Source of the DNA: JAXGPP01 sp964436865
GTDB taxonomy: Bacteria > Planctomycetota > Planctomycetia > Pirellulales > Thermoguttaceae
DNA: 5,712 nucleotides
Assembly (NCBI GenBank): GCA_964436865.1
Contig: CAYTFK010000402.1
Coordinates: 1-5,712 of the forward strand
Direction of reading: 5' to 3'
In this document: piece by piece, positions 1 through 5,712 of the stretch
Numbering within the stretch: the stretch's first letter is position 1
How the letters are laid out: each line of letters begins with the position of its first letter
The notes under the pieces: model-generated
The model's input: the letters and a program-made list of their open reading frames with translations, nothing else
What the model was told of the DNA's origin: nothing
The model's database searches: none
Made by a program: the position numbers and the translations under genes

Positions 1-35
1 CGCCCCGCGACGCACCAGACGAAACAATGCGTTTG

Positions 36-57
36 TTGTTGCGCGTCGATGCAACAA
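36..57. repeat. Small inverted repeat (TTGTTGC / GCAACAA)
   Basis: A perfect 7-base inverted repeat lies at 36-42 and 51-57 with an 8-base loop. Two G-U wobbles could extend the stem in RNA. No T-tract follows, so it is not a standard terminator. It may be an operator, a hairpin in a transcript, or chance. Confidence 0.3.
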
Positions 58-238
58 TGTTCCATCCCGCGGTGCCGAACCGGTCAGTGCAGCCCTTGGG
101 AATCGCTGTGGTATCCAGCTTCACCACGTGCCTCACAGGCCGTACGAAGTCCCATTCATCCCCTGCCGCGAACGGCGGCCGTCTTTTGACCACTTATCGG
201 ACGACGCCAAGCGGCGTGGCCCTTTCCGCCTCCCGGCT

Positions 239-270
239 GCTCAGCACTACGCTACTGGGGGGCTCAGCAC
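239..270. repeat. 9-base direct repeat GCTCAGCAC
   Basis: GCTCAGCAC occurs at 239-247 and again at 262-270, 23 bases start to start, about two helical turns. The second copy overlaps the -35-like hexamer at 269-274. This spacing would suit a regulator binding one face of the DNA, but two copies of a 9-mer are weak evidence. Confidence 0.3.
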
Positions 271-312
271 GACACGAGCTGAAGACTCTACGCATCATGC
301 AGCACGGGAAAT

Positions 313-330
313 CCGGGCAGGCTGCCCCGG
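313..330. promoter_or_regulatory. Dyad-symmetric site, possible operator
   Basis: GGGCAG (315-320) and CTGCCC (322-327) form a perfect 6-base inverted repeat around a single G. Flanking CC (313-314) and GG (329-330) extend the symmetry if the extra C at 328 is skipped. A spacer of one base is too short for an RNA hairpin loop, so a dimeric DNA-binding protein is the more natural reading. It lies about 200 bases before the porin start and about 70 bases before the promoter-like pair at 378-407. Confidence 0.3.
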
Positions 331-377
331 TGGCCGCACCTCGGCTCCTTGAAACTGTGATGCCCGATTCCCGCTCT

Positions 378-407
378 CTGAAGTGGGGGACGTGGTCGGA
401 CGATAAT
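378..407 (+). promoter_or_regulatory. Weak sigma70-like promoter candidate for the porin
   Basis: The -10-like hexamer GATAAT (402-407) matches five of six consensus bases. The -35-like CTGAAG (378-383) matches only TGA, and the spacer is 18 bases. If used, transcription would begin near 414 and give a leader of about 117 bases before the porin ATG. Most of the support comes from the -10 alone. Confidence 0.22.
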
Positions 408-530
408 GCCAGTAGCGGAAATGCCGCTCGATCCGCTATCCATTCGGGCGTGCTGCCGCCGCCGATCAACGGGCGAAACCGCCTTTCGGAAGATGTCATC
501 CCGCTGATGCTGCCGTCCCAGGTTTCGCCG

Positions 531-1919
531 ATGATGCCGCGCCTTGCCATCACTGCCCTCGCTGCCGCGGTCGCCTTGCTCACCACCGGCCCCCGCGCGC
601 TGGCCGACGACAGCCTCGCCGGACGACTTGCCACGCTCGAGGCCGAAGTCGCCCTCCTCCGTCAGGAGATCGAGCAGCAGAAGGCCCCGCCGCTCCCCTC
701 GGCCACGAACGATGTCAGCCGGCTCCCTCCCGCCGGCGTTATTGTGGGCATGCCGGCCCCGGAACCCGCCGCCCCGCCGCCCGCCGAAATCGGCCCCCAG
801 GTGAAGAAGCTGCTTTGGAAGAAAGGCGACTTCACGATCACGCCTTATGGCGCCATCACCGCCAGCGGCATCTACGAGACTTCGCAGAGCGCTGCCGGTG
901 ACTATATCCTTTACGTCCTTCCGCCGGAAATCGGCGGCGACCCCGCGATGTACTTCGATGCCAAGTCGACTCGGCTCGGCGCGACACTGGCCGGGCCGCC
1001 GGTTGCCTGTTTCGGCGACGCCACCATTGGCGGCCGGGTCGAATTCGATTTCCAGGGGCAGTATGTCCTGCCGAACAAGGCTGGCGTGCTGTTCCGCCGC
1101 GCGATCGTGGAGATCAAGAACGAAGAGTACCGCCTCTCCGCCGGACAGGATTGGGAACTCCTCTCGCCGCTCTACCCGGGCATGCTCAACTACGTGCCCG
1201 GTTCGGGAGGCGGCAATCTCGGCTATCGCCGTGCGATGTTTCGGGCGGAGCGATATTACGATGTCGCCGATGATCTGCTGGTGACCGTCGAAGGCTCGGC
1301 CGATGCCGATATCGTTACCGACTTCCGCGACGACCCGACGATCGCCGGACAGACCACCGGCTGGCCCGTGCTGGAAGGGCGGGTTGCCTTCACGATGGGC
1401 GAACGCAAGGGGCCTGAAGCGTTGCCGATCATCATCGGCGTATCGGGTCATGTCGGCCAGCAGGAGTTCGATTTCGGTTCCGGTGTTGCCGCCGACCACG
1501 TCATCGCCGAGACATGGTCGATCAACGGCGAACTTCGTTATCCCATCACGAGCCGTTTCGGGATCGCTGCCGAAATCTTCACCGGCGCCAACCTTGGATC
1601 CTACATGGGAGGCGTGCTCCAGGGCATCGATCGCGGCACCCACGAGGCGATCGGCTCGCGCGGCGGCTGGGTCGACGTGTGGTACGACTGGGTACCGAAG
1701 AAGCTGCATAGCCACGTCGGCTATTCGATCGATGATCCGGTGGACAGCGACCTGACCGCCGGCCGCCGCTACAACCACTTCATCTTCGGAAACCTGACGT
1801 ATGACGTAACCAAGGACCTGCTCGTCGGGGTTGAGGCCAGCGCGTGGAAGACCCTCTGGGTCGGGCTCGATGACGGCGACACGCTGCGAATCGAGCTCCA
1901 AACCAGGTACAGCTTCTGA
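531..1919 (+). CDS. Outer-membrane porin-like beta-barrel protein with N-terminal coiled coil
   Basis: Predicted 462-residue outer-membrane protein. The ATG at 531 was chosen because a Sec signal follows at once: MMPR, a hydrophobic core at about residues 6-18, and likely cleavage after ALA at residue 25. AGG at 520-522 is a weak ribosome site. ATG at 534 or 507 would also work. Residues 28-50 form a heptad-like coiled coil (LATLEAEVALL, RQEIEQQ), followed by a Pro/Ala-rich linker (about 52-86). From about residue 98 the protein shows alternating short beta strands with aromatic girdle residues, typical of a barrel, and it ends in RYSF; a terminal Phe is the classic BAM recognition signal. 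The layout recalls the DcaP-like porins, where a coiled coil precedes the barrel, but I assign this from layout and not from a search. It probably conducts small solutes; the substrate is unknown. Confidence 0.78.
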   Translation: MMPRLAITALAAAVALLTTGPRALADDSLAGRLATLEAEVALLRQEIEQQKAPPLPSATNDVSRLPPAGVIVGMPAPEPAAPPPAEIGPQVKKLLWKKGDFTITPYGAITASGIYETSQSAAGDYILYVLPPEIGGDPAMYFDAKSTRLGATLAGPPVACFGDATIGGRVEFDFQGQYVLPNKAGVLFRRAIVEIKNEEYRLSAGQDWELLSPLYPGMLNYVPGSGGGNLGYRRAMFRAERYYDVADDLLVTVEGSADADIVTDFRDDPTIAGQTTGWPVLEGRVAFTMGERKGPEALPIIIGVSGHVGQQEFDFGSGVAADHVIAETWSINGELRYPITSRFGIAAEIFTGANLGSYMGGVLQGIDRGTHEAIGSRGGWVDVWYDWVPKKLHSHVGYSIDDPVDSDLTAGRRYNHFIFGNLTYDVTKDLLVGVEASAWKTLWVGLDDGDTLRIELQTRYSF

Positions 1920-1921
1920 TC

Positions 1922-1967
1922 GGCCGGCGCGCGGAAGCCGCCTTCCGGCCCCGCCCTTTTGACTTTT
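1922..1967 (+). terminator. Probable intrinsic terminator after the porin gene
   Basis: Three bases after the stop codon there is nested symmetry. GGCCGG (1922-1927) can pair with CCGGCC (1945-1950), or CGGAAG (1932-1937) can pair with CTTCCG (1942-1947) around a 4-base loop. Two T-tracts follow, at 1957-1960 and 1964-1967. The six bases between stem and first T-tract, and the short tracts, make it imperfect. Its place at the porin end supports separate transcription of the porin. Confidence 0.42.
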
Positions 1968-1986
1968 CGCCACGAGCGGCGACAAT
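1959..1986 (+). promoter_or_regulatory. Candidate sigma70 promoter of the reductase/NHLRC2-like operon
   Basis: TTGACT (1959-1964, five of six matches) and GACAAT (1981-1986, four of six) are separated by 16 bases. Transcription would begin near 1993, leaving a leader of about 170 bases before the GTG start at 2164. The -35 overlaps the T-tract of the upstream terminator, a compact terminator-promoter junction. The spacer contains a 5-base inverted repeat (TCGCC 1967-1971, GGCGA 1978-1982). Confidence 0.4.
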
Positions 1987-2000
1987 TAGAGGCTGCGGAG

Positions 2001-2020
2001 AGTGTTTGCCGGTGTTTGCC
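2001..2020. repeat. Two tandem 10-base units (RGTGTTTGCC)
   Basis: AGTGTTTGCC (2001-2010) and GGTGTTTGCC (2011-2020) differ only at their first base. The period is one helical turn. They lie just downstream of the predicted transcription start, at about +9 to +28, where a bound repressor would block elongation. A role as an operator is inference. Confidence 0.45.
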
Positions 2021-2026
2021 CGGAAT

Positions 2027-2038
2027 GCGGCCGGCCGC
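2027..2038. repeat. Perfect 12-base palindrome GCGGCCGGCCGC
   Basis: The sequence equals its own reverse complement. It lies seven bases after the tandem repeat, within the predicted leader. More GC-rich symmetry follows (GCCGG 2042-2046, CCGGC 2049-2053), so the leader RNA could be strongly structured. In GC-rich DNA such palindromes also arise by chance. Confidence 0.35.
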
Positions 2039-2149
2039 GGCGCCGGTCCCGGCTTCGCCTCCCGCGCTAACCCTATTTGAAGGGCTCTCTCCCAACTGCC
2101 GCTGCCGCCGCATTGAGCGGTGGTTTCCCCCACCGATGCACGACCCCCT

Positions 2150-2155
2150 GGAGGG
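2150..2155 (+). promoter_or_regulatory. Strong ribosome binding site that fixes a GTG start
   Basis: GGAGGG lies 8 bases before GTG at 2164, the best Shine-Dalgarno match in the window. It decides the start of the reductase against the upstream in-frame ATG at 2077, which has no such site and would add 29 residues ahead of the twin-arginine motif. Confidence 0.8.
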
Positions 2156-2163
2156 ACAGCACC

Positions 2164-3177
2164 GTGTCCAATCACCTTGAGCCAACCATCTCGCGACGCA
2201 GTTTTGTTCGAGCGGGCATCATCGCTGGCGGGGCCATCGGCGCGGGGCGTGTCGGCCCTCTGTGGGCCGCTGAGCCGACGGCGCCAGCCATCCCTGCCTC
2301 CACCGAACTCGCCCGGCGAACCTTGGGCCGGACCGGTGTGCCGGTCACGGTAATGACGCTGGGGACAGCCCCTTGCGGCTTCGCCAAGGGAGTCACCATC
2401 CAGGACATCGCCCGGATTGTCAACGTGGCCATCGATCTTGGAATTAACTCCGTCGACACAGCCCCCGCCTACGAGAAGGCGGAAGAGGGAGTTGGGCTCG
2501 CGCTTGGCCAACGCCGCAAAGACGTGTTCCTCGCCACCAAGGTCGGCGCCGACACCGTCCAAGCGGCCGAGGAGTCGCTGGCAAACTCCTTGCGGCTGCT
2601 GAAGACCGACTTCGTCGACCTTCTCTACTTCCACAGCCTGGGCAATCGCAAGCTCGAAAGCGCGCGCGAAGCCGAGGGCGCGTTCACTTGGCTCCTCAAA
2701 CAGAAGCAGGCCGGCAAGTGCCGCTTCATCGGCGTTTCCGGGCACCACCTGCCGCAGCTTTTTCCGGGTTTCCTGGAGAGCGGCGACGTTGATGTGCTGT
2801 TGACCGTCGTGAACTTCGTCGATCGCCACACCTACCGCTTCGAGGAGCAGGTGCTCCCCGTGGCAGAGAAACACAACGTGGGAATCGTGGCCATGAAGGT
2901 CTTCGGCGGCGCTCGCCGCAGCGCCGGCAGTTATGGCAACCCGCAGGCGCCCCCCGAACTCGATGTGACGCACCTGCCGGCGGCGATTCGCTACGCTCTC
3001 GGCGTACCCGGCGTCGCCACGCTCAACCTCGGCGCCCATAACGAGGAGCAGGTCCGCCAGAACGTCGAGATGGTCAAGAACTACCAGCCGCTCAGCGCGG
3101 AGGAAAAGCAGCAGCTCACCGTCCTGGGCAAGGAGCTTGCCGGGCAGTGGGGCCCGCACTTCGGCCCGGTGGCGTGA
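2164..3177 (+). CDS. Tat-exported aldo/keto reductase
   Basis: Predicted 337-residue NAD(P)H-dependent oxidoreductase of the aldo/keto reductase superfamily, a (beta/alpha)8 barrel reducing carbonyls or acting in reverse. The N-terminus carries a twin-arginine signal: SRRSFVRAG at residues 10-18, then a weakly hydrophobic Gly/Ala segment (19-28) and likely cleavage near WAA (34-36). It therefore probably crosses the inner membrane already folded. The catalytic tetrad is complete: Asp98 and Tyr103 (VDTAPAY), Lys126 (LATKVG) and His157 (LLYFHSLG). Other family features are GVSGHH (190-195), VAMKVFGG (242-249) and a late cofactor-pocket segment NEEQVRQN (293-300). Some relatives carry a C-terminal iron-sulfur segment; here the protein ends soon after the barrel and has no Cys cluster. 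The NHLRC2-like gene follows after 35 bases, implying co-transcription. The substrate cannot be told from sequence. Confidence 0.9.
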   Translation: MSNHLEPTISRRSFVRAGIIAGGAIGAGRVGPLWAAEPTAPAIPASTELARRTLGRTGVPVTVMTLGTAPCGFAKGVTIQDIARIVNVAIDLGINSVDTAPAYEKAEEGVGLALGQRRKDVFLATKVGADTVQAAEESLANSLRLLKTDFVDLLYFHSLGNRKLESAREAEGAFTWLLKQKQAGKCRFIGVSGHHLPQLFPGFLESGDVDVLLTVVNFVDRHTYRFEEQVLPVAEKHNVGIVAMKVFGGARRSAGSYGNPQAPPELDVTHLPAAIRYALGVPGVATLNLGAHNEEQVRQNVEMVKNYQPLSAEEKQQLTVLGKELAGQWGPHFGPVA

Positions 3178-3212
3178 GAAGAAGGCAAACCCTGGCAAAG
3201 CAGGTCGCTCGG

Positions 3213-5279
3213 ATGGTTTCAGCGAGTTTCTTCTGGCGTGCGTTTCTGGTCATGGTGGCCGCTGTCGTCGTCGCGGCCGCAATGCCGGACGCACCGGGGC
3301 AGGAGCGAAACATGGCCGATTCGCCCTTCAAGCAGCGCCAGCGCGTCCCACCACTGCCGGAAGGCCTGACGTGGCTCAACATCGCCGCACCCATCGAGCT
3401 GGACGACCTCCGCGGCAAGTTCGTCCTGCTCGACTTCTGGACTTACTGCTGCATCAACTGCATGCACATTCTGCCCGAACTGGCCAGGCTCGAAGATGCC
3501 TACGAAAAAAACCTCGTGGTGATCGGAGTCCACTCTGCCAAGTTCGAAACCGAGCGCGACGCGTCGAACATTACCGAGGCGATTCTCCGCTACCACATCC
3601 GCCACCCGGTGATCAATGACGCCAATCACGTCCTGTGGGAGTCGTTCGGTGTCAACGCCTGGCCGACGCTGATCCTGATTGACCCCGAAGGCTATGCGGT
3701 ATGGGGCACCAGCGGCGAGGTGACGTTCGAGCAGTTGGACGCCGTGCTCAAGCCCGCCGTGGCCTACTATCGCAAGAAGGGGCTCCTCGACGAGACGCCG
3801 CTGCGGTTCGACCTCGCCGCGCACAGCGCCGCGCCCACCCCGCTGCGGTTCCCCGGCAAGCTGCTGGCCGATGCGGCCGGCGACCGGCTGTTCATCGCCG
3901 ACAGCAGCCACCACCGCATCGTCGTCGCAAAGCTGGACGGAACGCTTGTCGAGACGATCGGCACCGGCCAGCCGGGACGTGCCGACGGCGATTTCGCCGC
4001 CGCGCAGTTCAATGATCCCCAGGGGATGGCGCTGCAGGGCGACACGCTCTATGTGGCCGACAACCGCAACCACCTCATCCGCAAGATCGATCTGGCCGGA
4101 AGAAAGGTGAGCACGGCGGCGGGAACCGGAAAGCAGCGGCGCGAACCACCCATGCCGCGCCGCAGCAGTCCGCGAACGACTCCGCTGGCCAGTCCGTGGG
4201 ATCTGCTCATCCACGGCGAGAACCTCTACATCGCCATGGCCGGCCCCCATCAGATCTGGCGAATGGCTCTGGATGGTTCGTCGATCGGACCGTACGCCGG
4301 CAACGGCCGCGAGGATATCGTGGACGGTCCGCTTCTGGGACGGACGGCGTATCAGGCCGGGATTTCGTCCTTTGCGCAGCCCAGCGGCCTGACCACCGAC
4401 GGCACCTGGATTTACGTCGCCGACAGCGAGGGAAGCTCGATCCGCGCCGTGCCGCTCAATCCTCGCCAGGAAGTGCGGACCGTGGTCGGCACGTCGCAGC
4501 TCCCCTACGCCCGGCTGTTCACGTTCGGCGACGTCGATGGGCCCCGGGAGCAGGTCCGCCTGCAGCACGCCTTAGGCGTGGTGTACCACGAGGGGAAGCT
4601 CTACGTTGCTGATACTTACAACAACAAGATCAAGGTCGTCGATCCCCAATCGGGCCAGACGCGAACACTGGTGGGCACGGGTGAGCCGGGCAGCGGCGAC
4701 AACCCGGCTGAGTTCGACGAACCCGCCGGCATTTCCATTGCCGCCGGAAAGCTGTATGTCGCCGACACCAACAATCACCTTATTCGGGTAGTGGACCTCG
4801 ACGAGGGGAACCGCGTGTCGACGCTCGCGATTGCCGGTCTGGAGCCGCCGCAACCGCCGGCCGATAAGGCCAGCTTCGCCTTCTCGGGCGCGGTCCAGGA
4901 AAAGGTCCCCGCCACCATCGTCAAACCCGATCAGGGGCAGATCCGCGTCCGCGTGAGCCTCGTGCTTCCCGCCGGACACAAGATCAACCGCGAAGCGCCG
5001 ATGGCCTATCAGGTAGCGGTTGATCCGCCGGGAGCAATCCGGCCTCCGGGCGACGGACGACGCGTCCGGCTGGAAGACCCGGCGGACCAATTCGAATTCT
5101 CTCTGCCCGTCAGCGGATCGGGAACGAACAGCACCGTACGCGTGGGGCTGGACTACTATTACTGCCGCGAGGGCGCCGAAGCCCTGTGCAAGCGCGGCAG
5201 CGTCGTCTGGAACGTTCCACTGGAACTGAAACCAGACGCGCCGGCATCGGCCGTGGAACTCCGCCACCAGGTTCCCTGA
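3213..5279 (+). CDS. Exported NHLRC2-like protein: thioredoxin domain, six-bladed NHL propeller, C-terminal Cys-pair domain
   Basis: Predicted 688 residues, close to animal NHLRC2 in length and layout. ATG 3213 has AGG 8 bases upstream and opens a Sec-type signal (hydrophobic 11-23, AAA at 21-23). An in-frame ATG at 3147 would overlap the reductase gene. The thioredoxin-like domain (about 48-187) has WTYCCINC with Cys79, Cys80 and Cys83, VIGVHSAKF (103-111) and the cis-Pro motif WPT (150-152). Six NHL blades start near 213, 266, 325, 387, 450 and 501; several carry YVAD followed by NHLIR or NNKIK. A beta-rich domain (about 565-688) has a second Cys pair, Cys651 and Cys659, and ends AVELRHQVP, resembling the VELR ending of human NHLRC2 as I recall it. 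These five are the only cysteines. A periplasmic thiol-disulfide or scaffold role is inferred. Residues 309-320 are unusually Arg/Pro-rich. Confidence 0.9.
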   Translation: MVSASFFWRAFLVMVAAVVVAAAMPDAPGQERNMADSPFKQRQRVPPLPEGLTWLNIAAPIELDDLRGKFVLLDFWTYCCINCMHILPELARLEDAYEKNLVVIGVHSAKFETERDASNITEAILRYHIRHPVINDANHVLWESFGVNAWPTLILIDPEGYAVWGTSGEVTFEQLDAVLKPAVAYYRKKGLLDETPLRFDLAAHSAAPTPLRFPGKLLADAAGDRLFIADSSHHRIVVAKLDGTLVETIGTGQPGRADGDFAAAQFNDPQGMALQGDTLYVADNRNHLIRKIDLAGRKVSTAAGTGKQRREPPMPRRSSPRTTPLASPWDLLIHGENLYIAMAGPHQIWRMALDGSSIGPYAGNGREDIVDGPLLGRTAYQAGISSFAQPSGLTTDGTWIYVADSEGSSIRAVPLNPRQEVRTVVGTSQLPYARLFTFGDVDGPREQVRLQHALGVVYHEGKLYVADTYNNKIKVVDPQSGQTRTLVGTGEPGSGDNPAEFDEPAGISIAAGKLYVADTNNHLIRVVDLDEGNRVSTLAIAGLEPPQPPADKASFAFSGAVQEKVPATIVKPDQGQIRVRVSLVLPAGHKINREAPMAYQVAVDPPGAIRPPGDGRRVRLEDPADQFEFSLPVSGSGTNSTVRVGLDYYYCREGAEALCKRGSVVWNVPLELKPDAPASAVELRHQVP

Positions 5280-5568
5280 GCGGCAGGCCGGGTCGGGCCT
5301 CCAGTCCTGCGGGGCCTGTCAGGGGTTCTGCAAGCAGATCTCCGAAGCCGTATTCGTGGCGATTGGAAACAGCCTCCCGTCACCCTCCTCTCAACAGGTG
5401 CCGACCCGTGAATTCCCCCGTCACTCGCCCCATTTCGGGCACTTCCGCCTCACCGAAGATATCGCAACCTTCACCCTCAGATCCGCGAAACCGCTCATTT
5501 CCTACCCGCCGCTGCCCCACCAACATCCCCGTTGCGGAACTGTGGCCAAACAGCATAGCGAGCGGAAG
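5280..5568. other. Intergenic region without a convincing gene
   Basis: No supported gene is seen. Just after the stop, CAGGCC (5284-5289) can pair with GGCCTG (5313-5318), and AGGCC (5285-5289) with GGCCT (5296-5300). No T-tract follows either, so this is at best a non-canonical terminator for the upstream operon. Open frames on both strands run into the tRNA and are not credible. Confidence 0.5.
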
Positions 5569-5597
5569 TTGACAATCGGCCAACGGACTTCTATCAT
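5569..5597 (+). promoter_or_regulatory. Near-consensus sigma70 promoter of tRNA-Phe
   Basis: A perfect TTGACA (5569-5574) and TATCAT (5592-5597, five of six) are separated by the ideal 17 bases. Transcription should begin near 5604, giving a leader of about 24 bases. The leader contains a hairpin, CTCCC (5608-5612) with GGGAG (5619-5623), ending four bases before the mature tRNA, a likely RNase P substrate context. It shows that the organism uses a standard housekeeping promoter here. Confidence 0.85.
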
Positions 5598-5627
5598 TGA
5601 AGCTTCGCTCCCACGTTCGGGAGGACC

Positions 5628-5700
<73 letters not shown>

Positions 5701-5712
5701 CTCAAGCAAAGC

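Larger units (their letters stand above)
1..530. other. Upstream region without a convincing gene
   Basis: No supported gene is seen here. The porin reading frame stays open back to position 27, but its first 168 codons read as a Ser/Arg/Thr/Pro-rich mix without domain character. Using them would bury the porin signal peptide inside the protein. The opposite strand is also open over part of this stretch, as is common in GC-rich DNA. The region holds a small hairpin (36-57), a 9-base direct repeat (239-270), a dyad (313-330) and weak promoter-like hexamers. A second weak pair is ACGACA at 269-274 and CATCAT at 293-298, with an 18-base spacer. It is probably the regulatory and leader region of the porin gene, possibly with the end of an upstream unit at the left edge. 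Confidence 0.55.

Noticed and set aside
186..199. TTGACC followed by TTATCG as a promoter
   Set aside because: The two hexamers are only two bases apart, and no -10-like sequence lies at proper spacing.
27..530. 168-codon N-terminal extension of the porin frame
   Set aside because: It would place the signal peptide internally, its composition is not protein-like, and no good ribosome site precedes position 27.
288..1985. Long minus-strand open frame opposite the porin
   Set aside because: Shadow of a GC-rich gene. It has no domain pattern or ribosome site, while the + strand has clear signal and barrel features.
2077..2163. Upstream ATG start for the reductase
   Set aside because: GTG at 2164 has a strong GGAGGG at ideal spacing and puts the twin-arginine motif close to the N-terminus.
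2025..2180. Possible 51-codon leader ORF (ATG at 2025) overlapping the reductase start
   Set aside because: It has no Shine-Dalgarno sequence and a Pro/Ala-rich composition expected from GC-rich non-coding DNA.
1780..3198. Long minus-strand open frame opposite the reductase
   Set aside because: Antisense to a well-supported gene with a complete catalytic tetrad, and without recognisable motifs of its own.
3219..4568. Long minus-strand open frame opposite the NHLRC2-like gene
   Set aside because: Antisense shadow. The repetitive look comes from the NHL repeats on the + strand.

Overview
The window is GC-rich bacterial DNA with three protein genes and one tRNA gene, all on the + strand. The organism is Gram-negative in type: there is an outer-membrane beta-barrel protein ending in Phe, a Tat-type exported oxidoreductase and a Sec-type exported thioredoxin/beta-propeller protein. 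Large exported Trx-NHL proteins, exported aldo/keto reductases and long leader regions would fit a planctomycete-like bacterium. That placement is inference; nothing here fixes the taxon.

Layout. Positions 1-530 appear non-coding and hold several small symmetric or repeated motifs plus weak promoter-like hexamers. Positions 531-1919 encode a porin-like outer-membrane protein: signal peptide, short coiled coil, Pro/Ala-rich linker, then barrel. A GC-rich hairpin with T-tracts (1922-1967) follows as a likely terminator. A promoter-like pair (1959-1986) and a one-helical-turn tandem repeat (2001-2020) start the next unit. Positions 2164-3177 encode an aldo/keto reductase with a twin-arginine signal and a complete Asp-Tyr-Lys-His tetrad. 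After a 35-nt gap, 3213-5279 encodes an exported protein with the full layout of animal NHLRC2: thioredoxin-like domain with a CCINC motif, six NHL blades and a C-terminal beta domain with a Cys pair. Positions 5280-5568 show no gene. A near-consensus sigma70 promoter (5569-5597) then drives a tRNA-Phe(GAA) gene at 5628-5700.

How the genes work together. The reductase and the NHLRC2-like gene look like a two-gene operon whose products are both exported, one folded through Tat and one unfolded through Sec. I infer an envelope redox module, but the substrate is unknown. The porin has its own probable terminator and is most likely a separate transcription unit. The strongest lead is that the Trx domain and a DsbD-N-like C-terminal domain with its own Cys pair sit in one exported polypeptide, which suggests an internal thiol relay.
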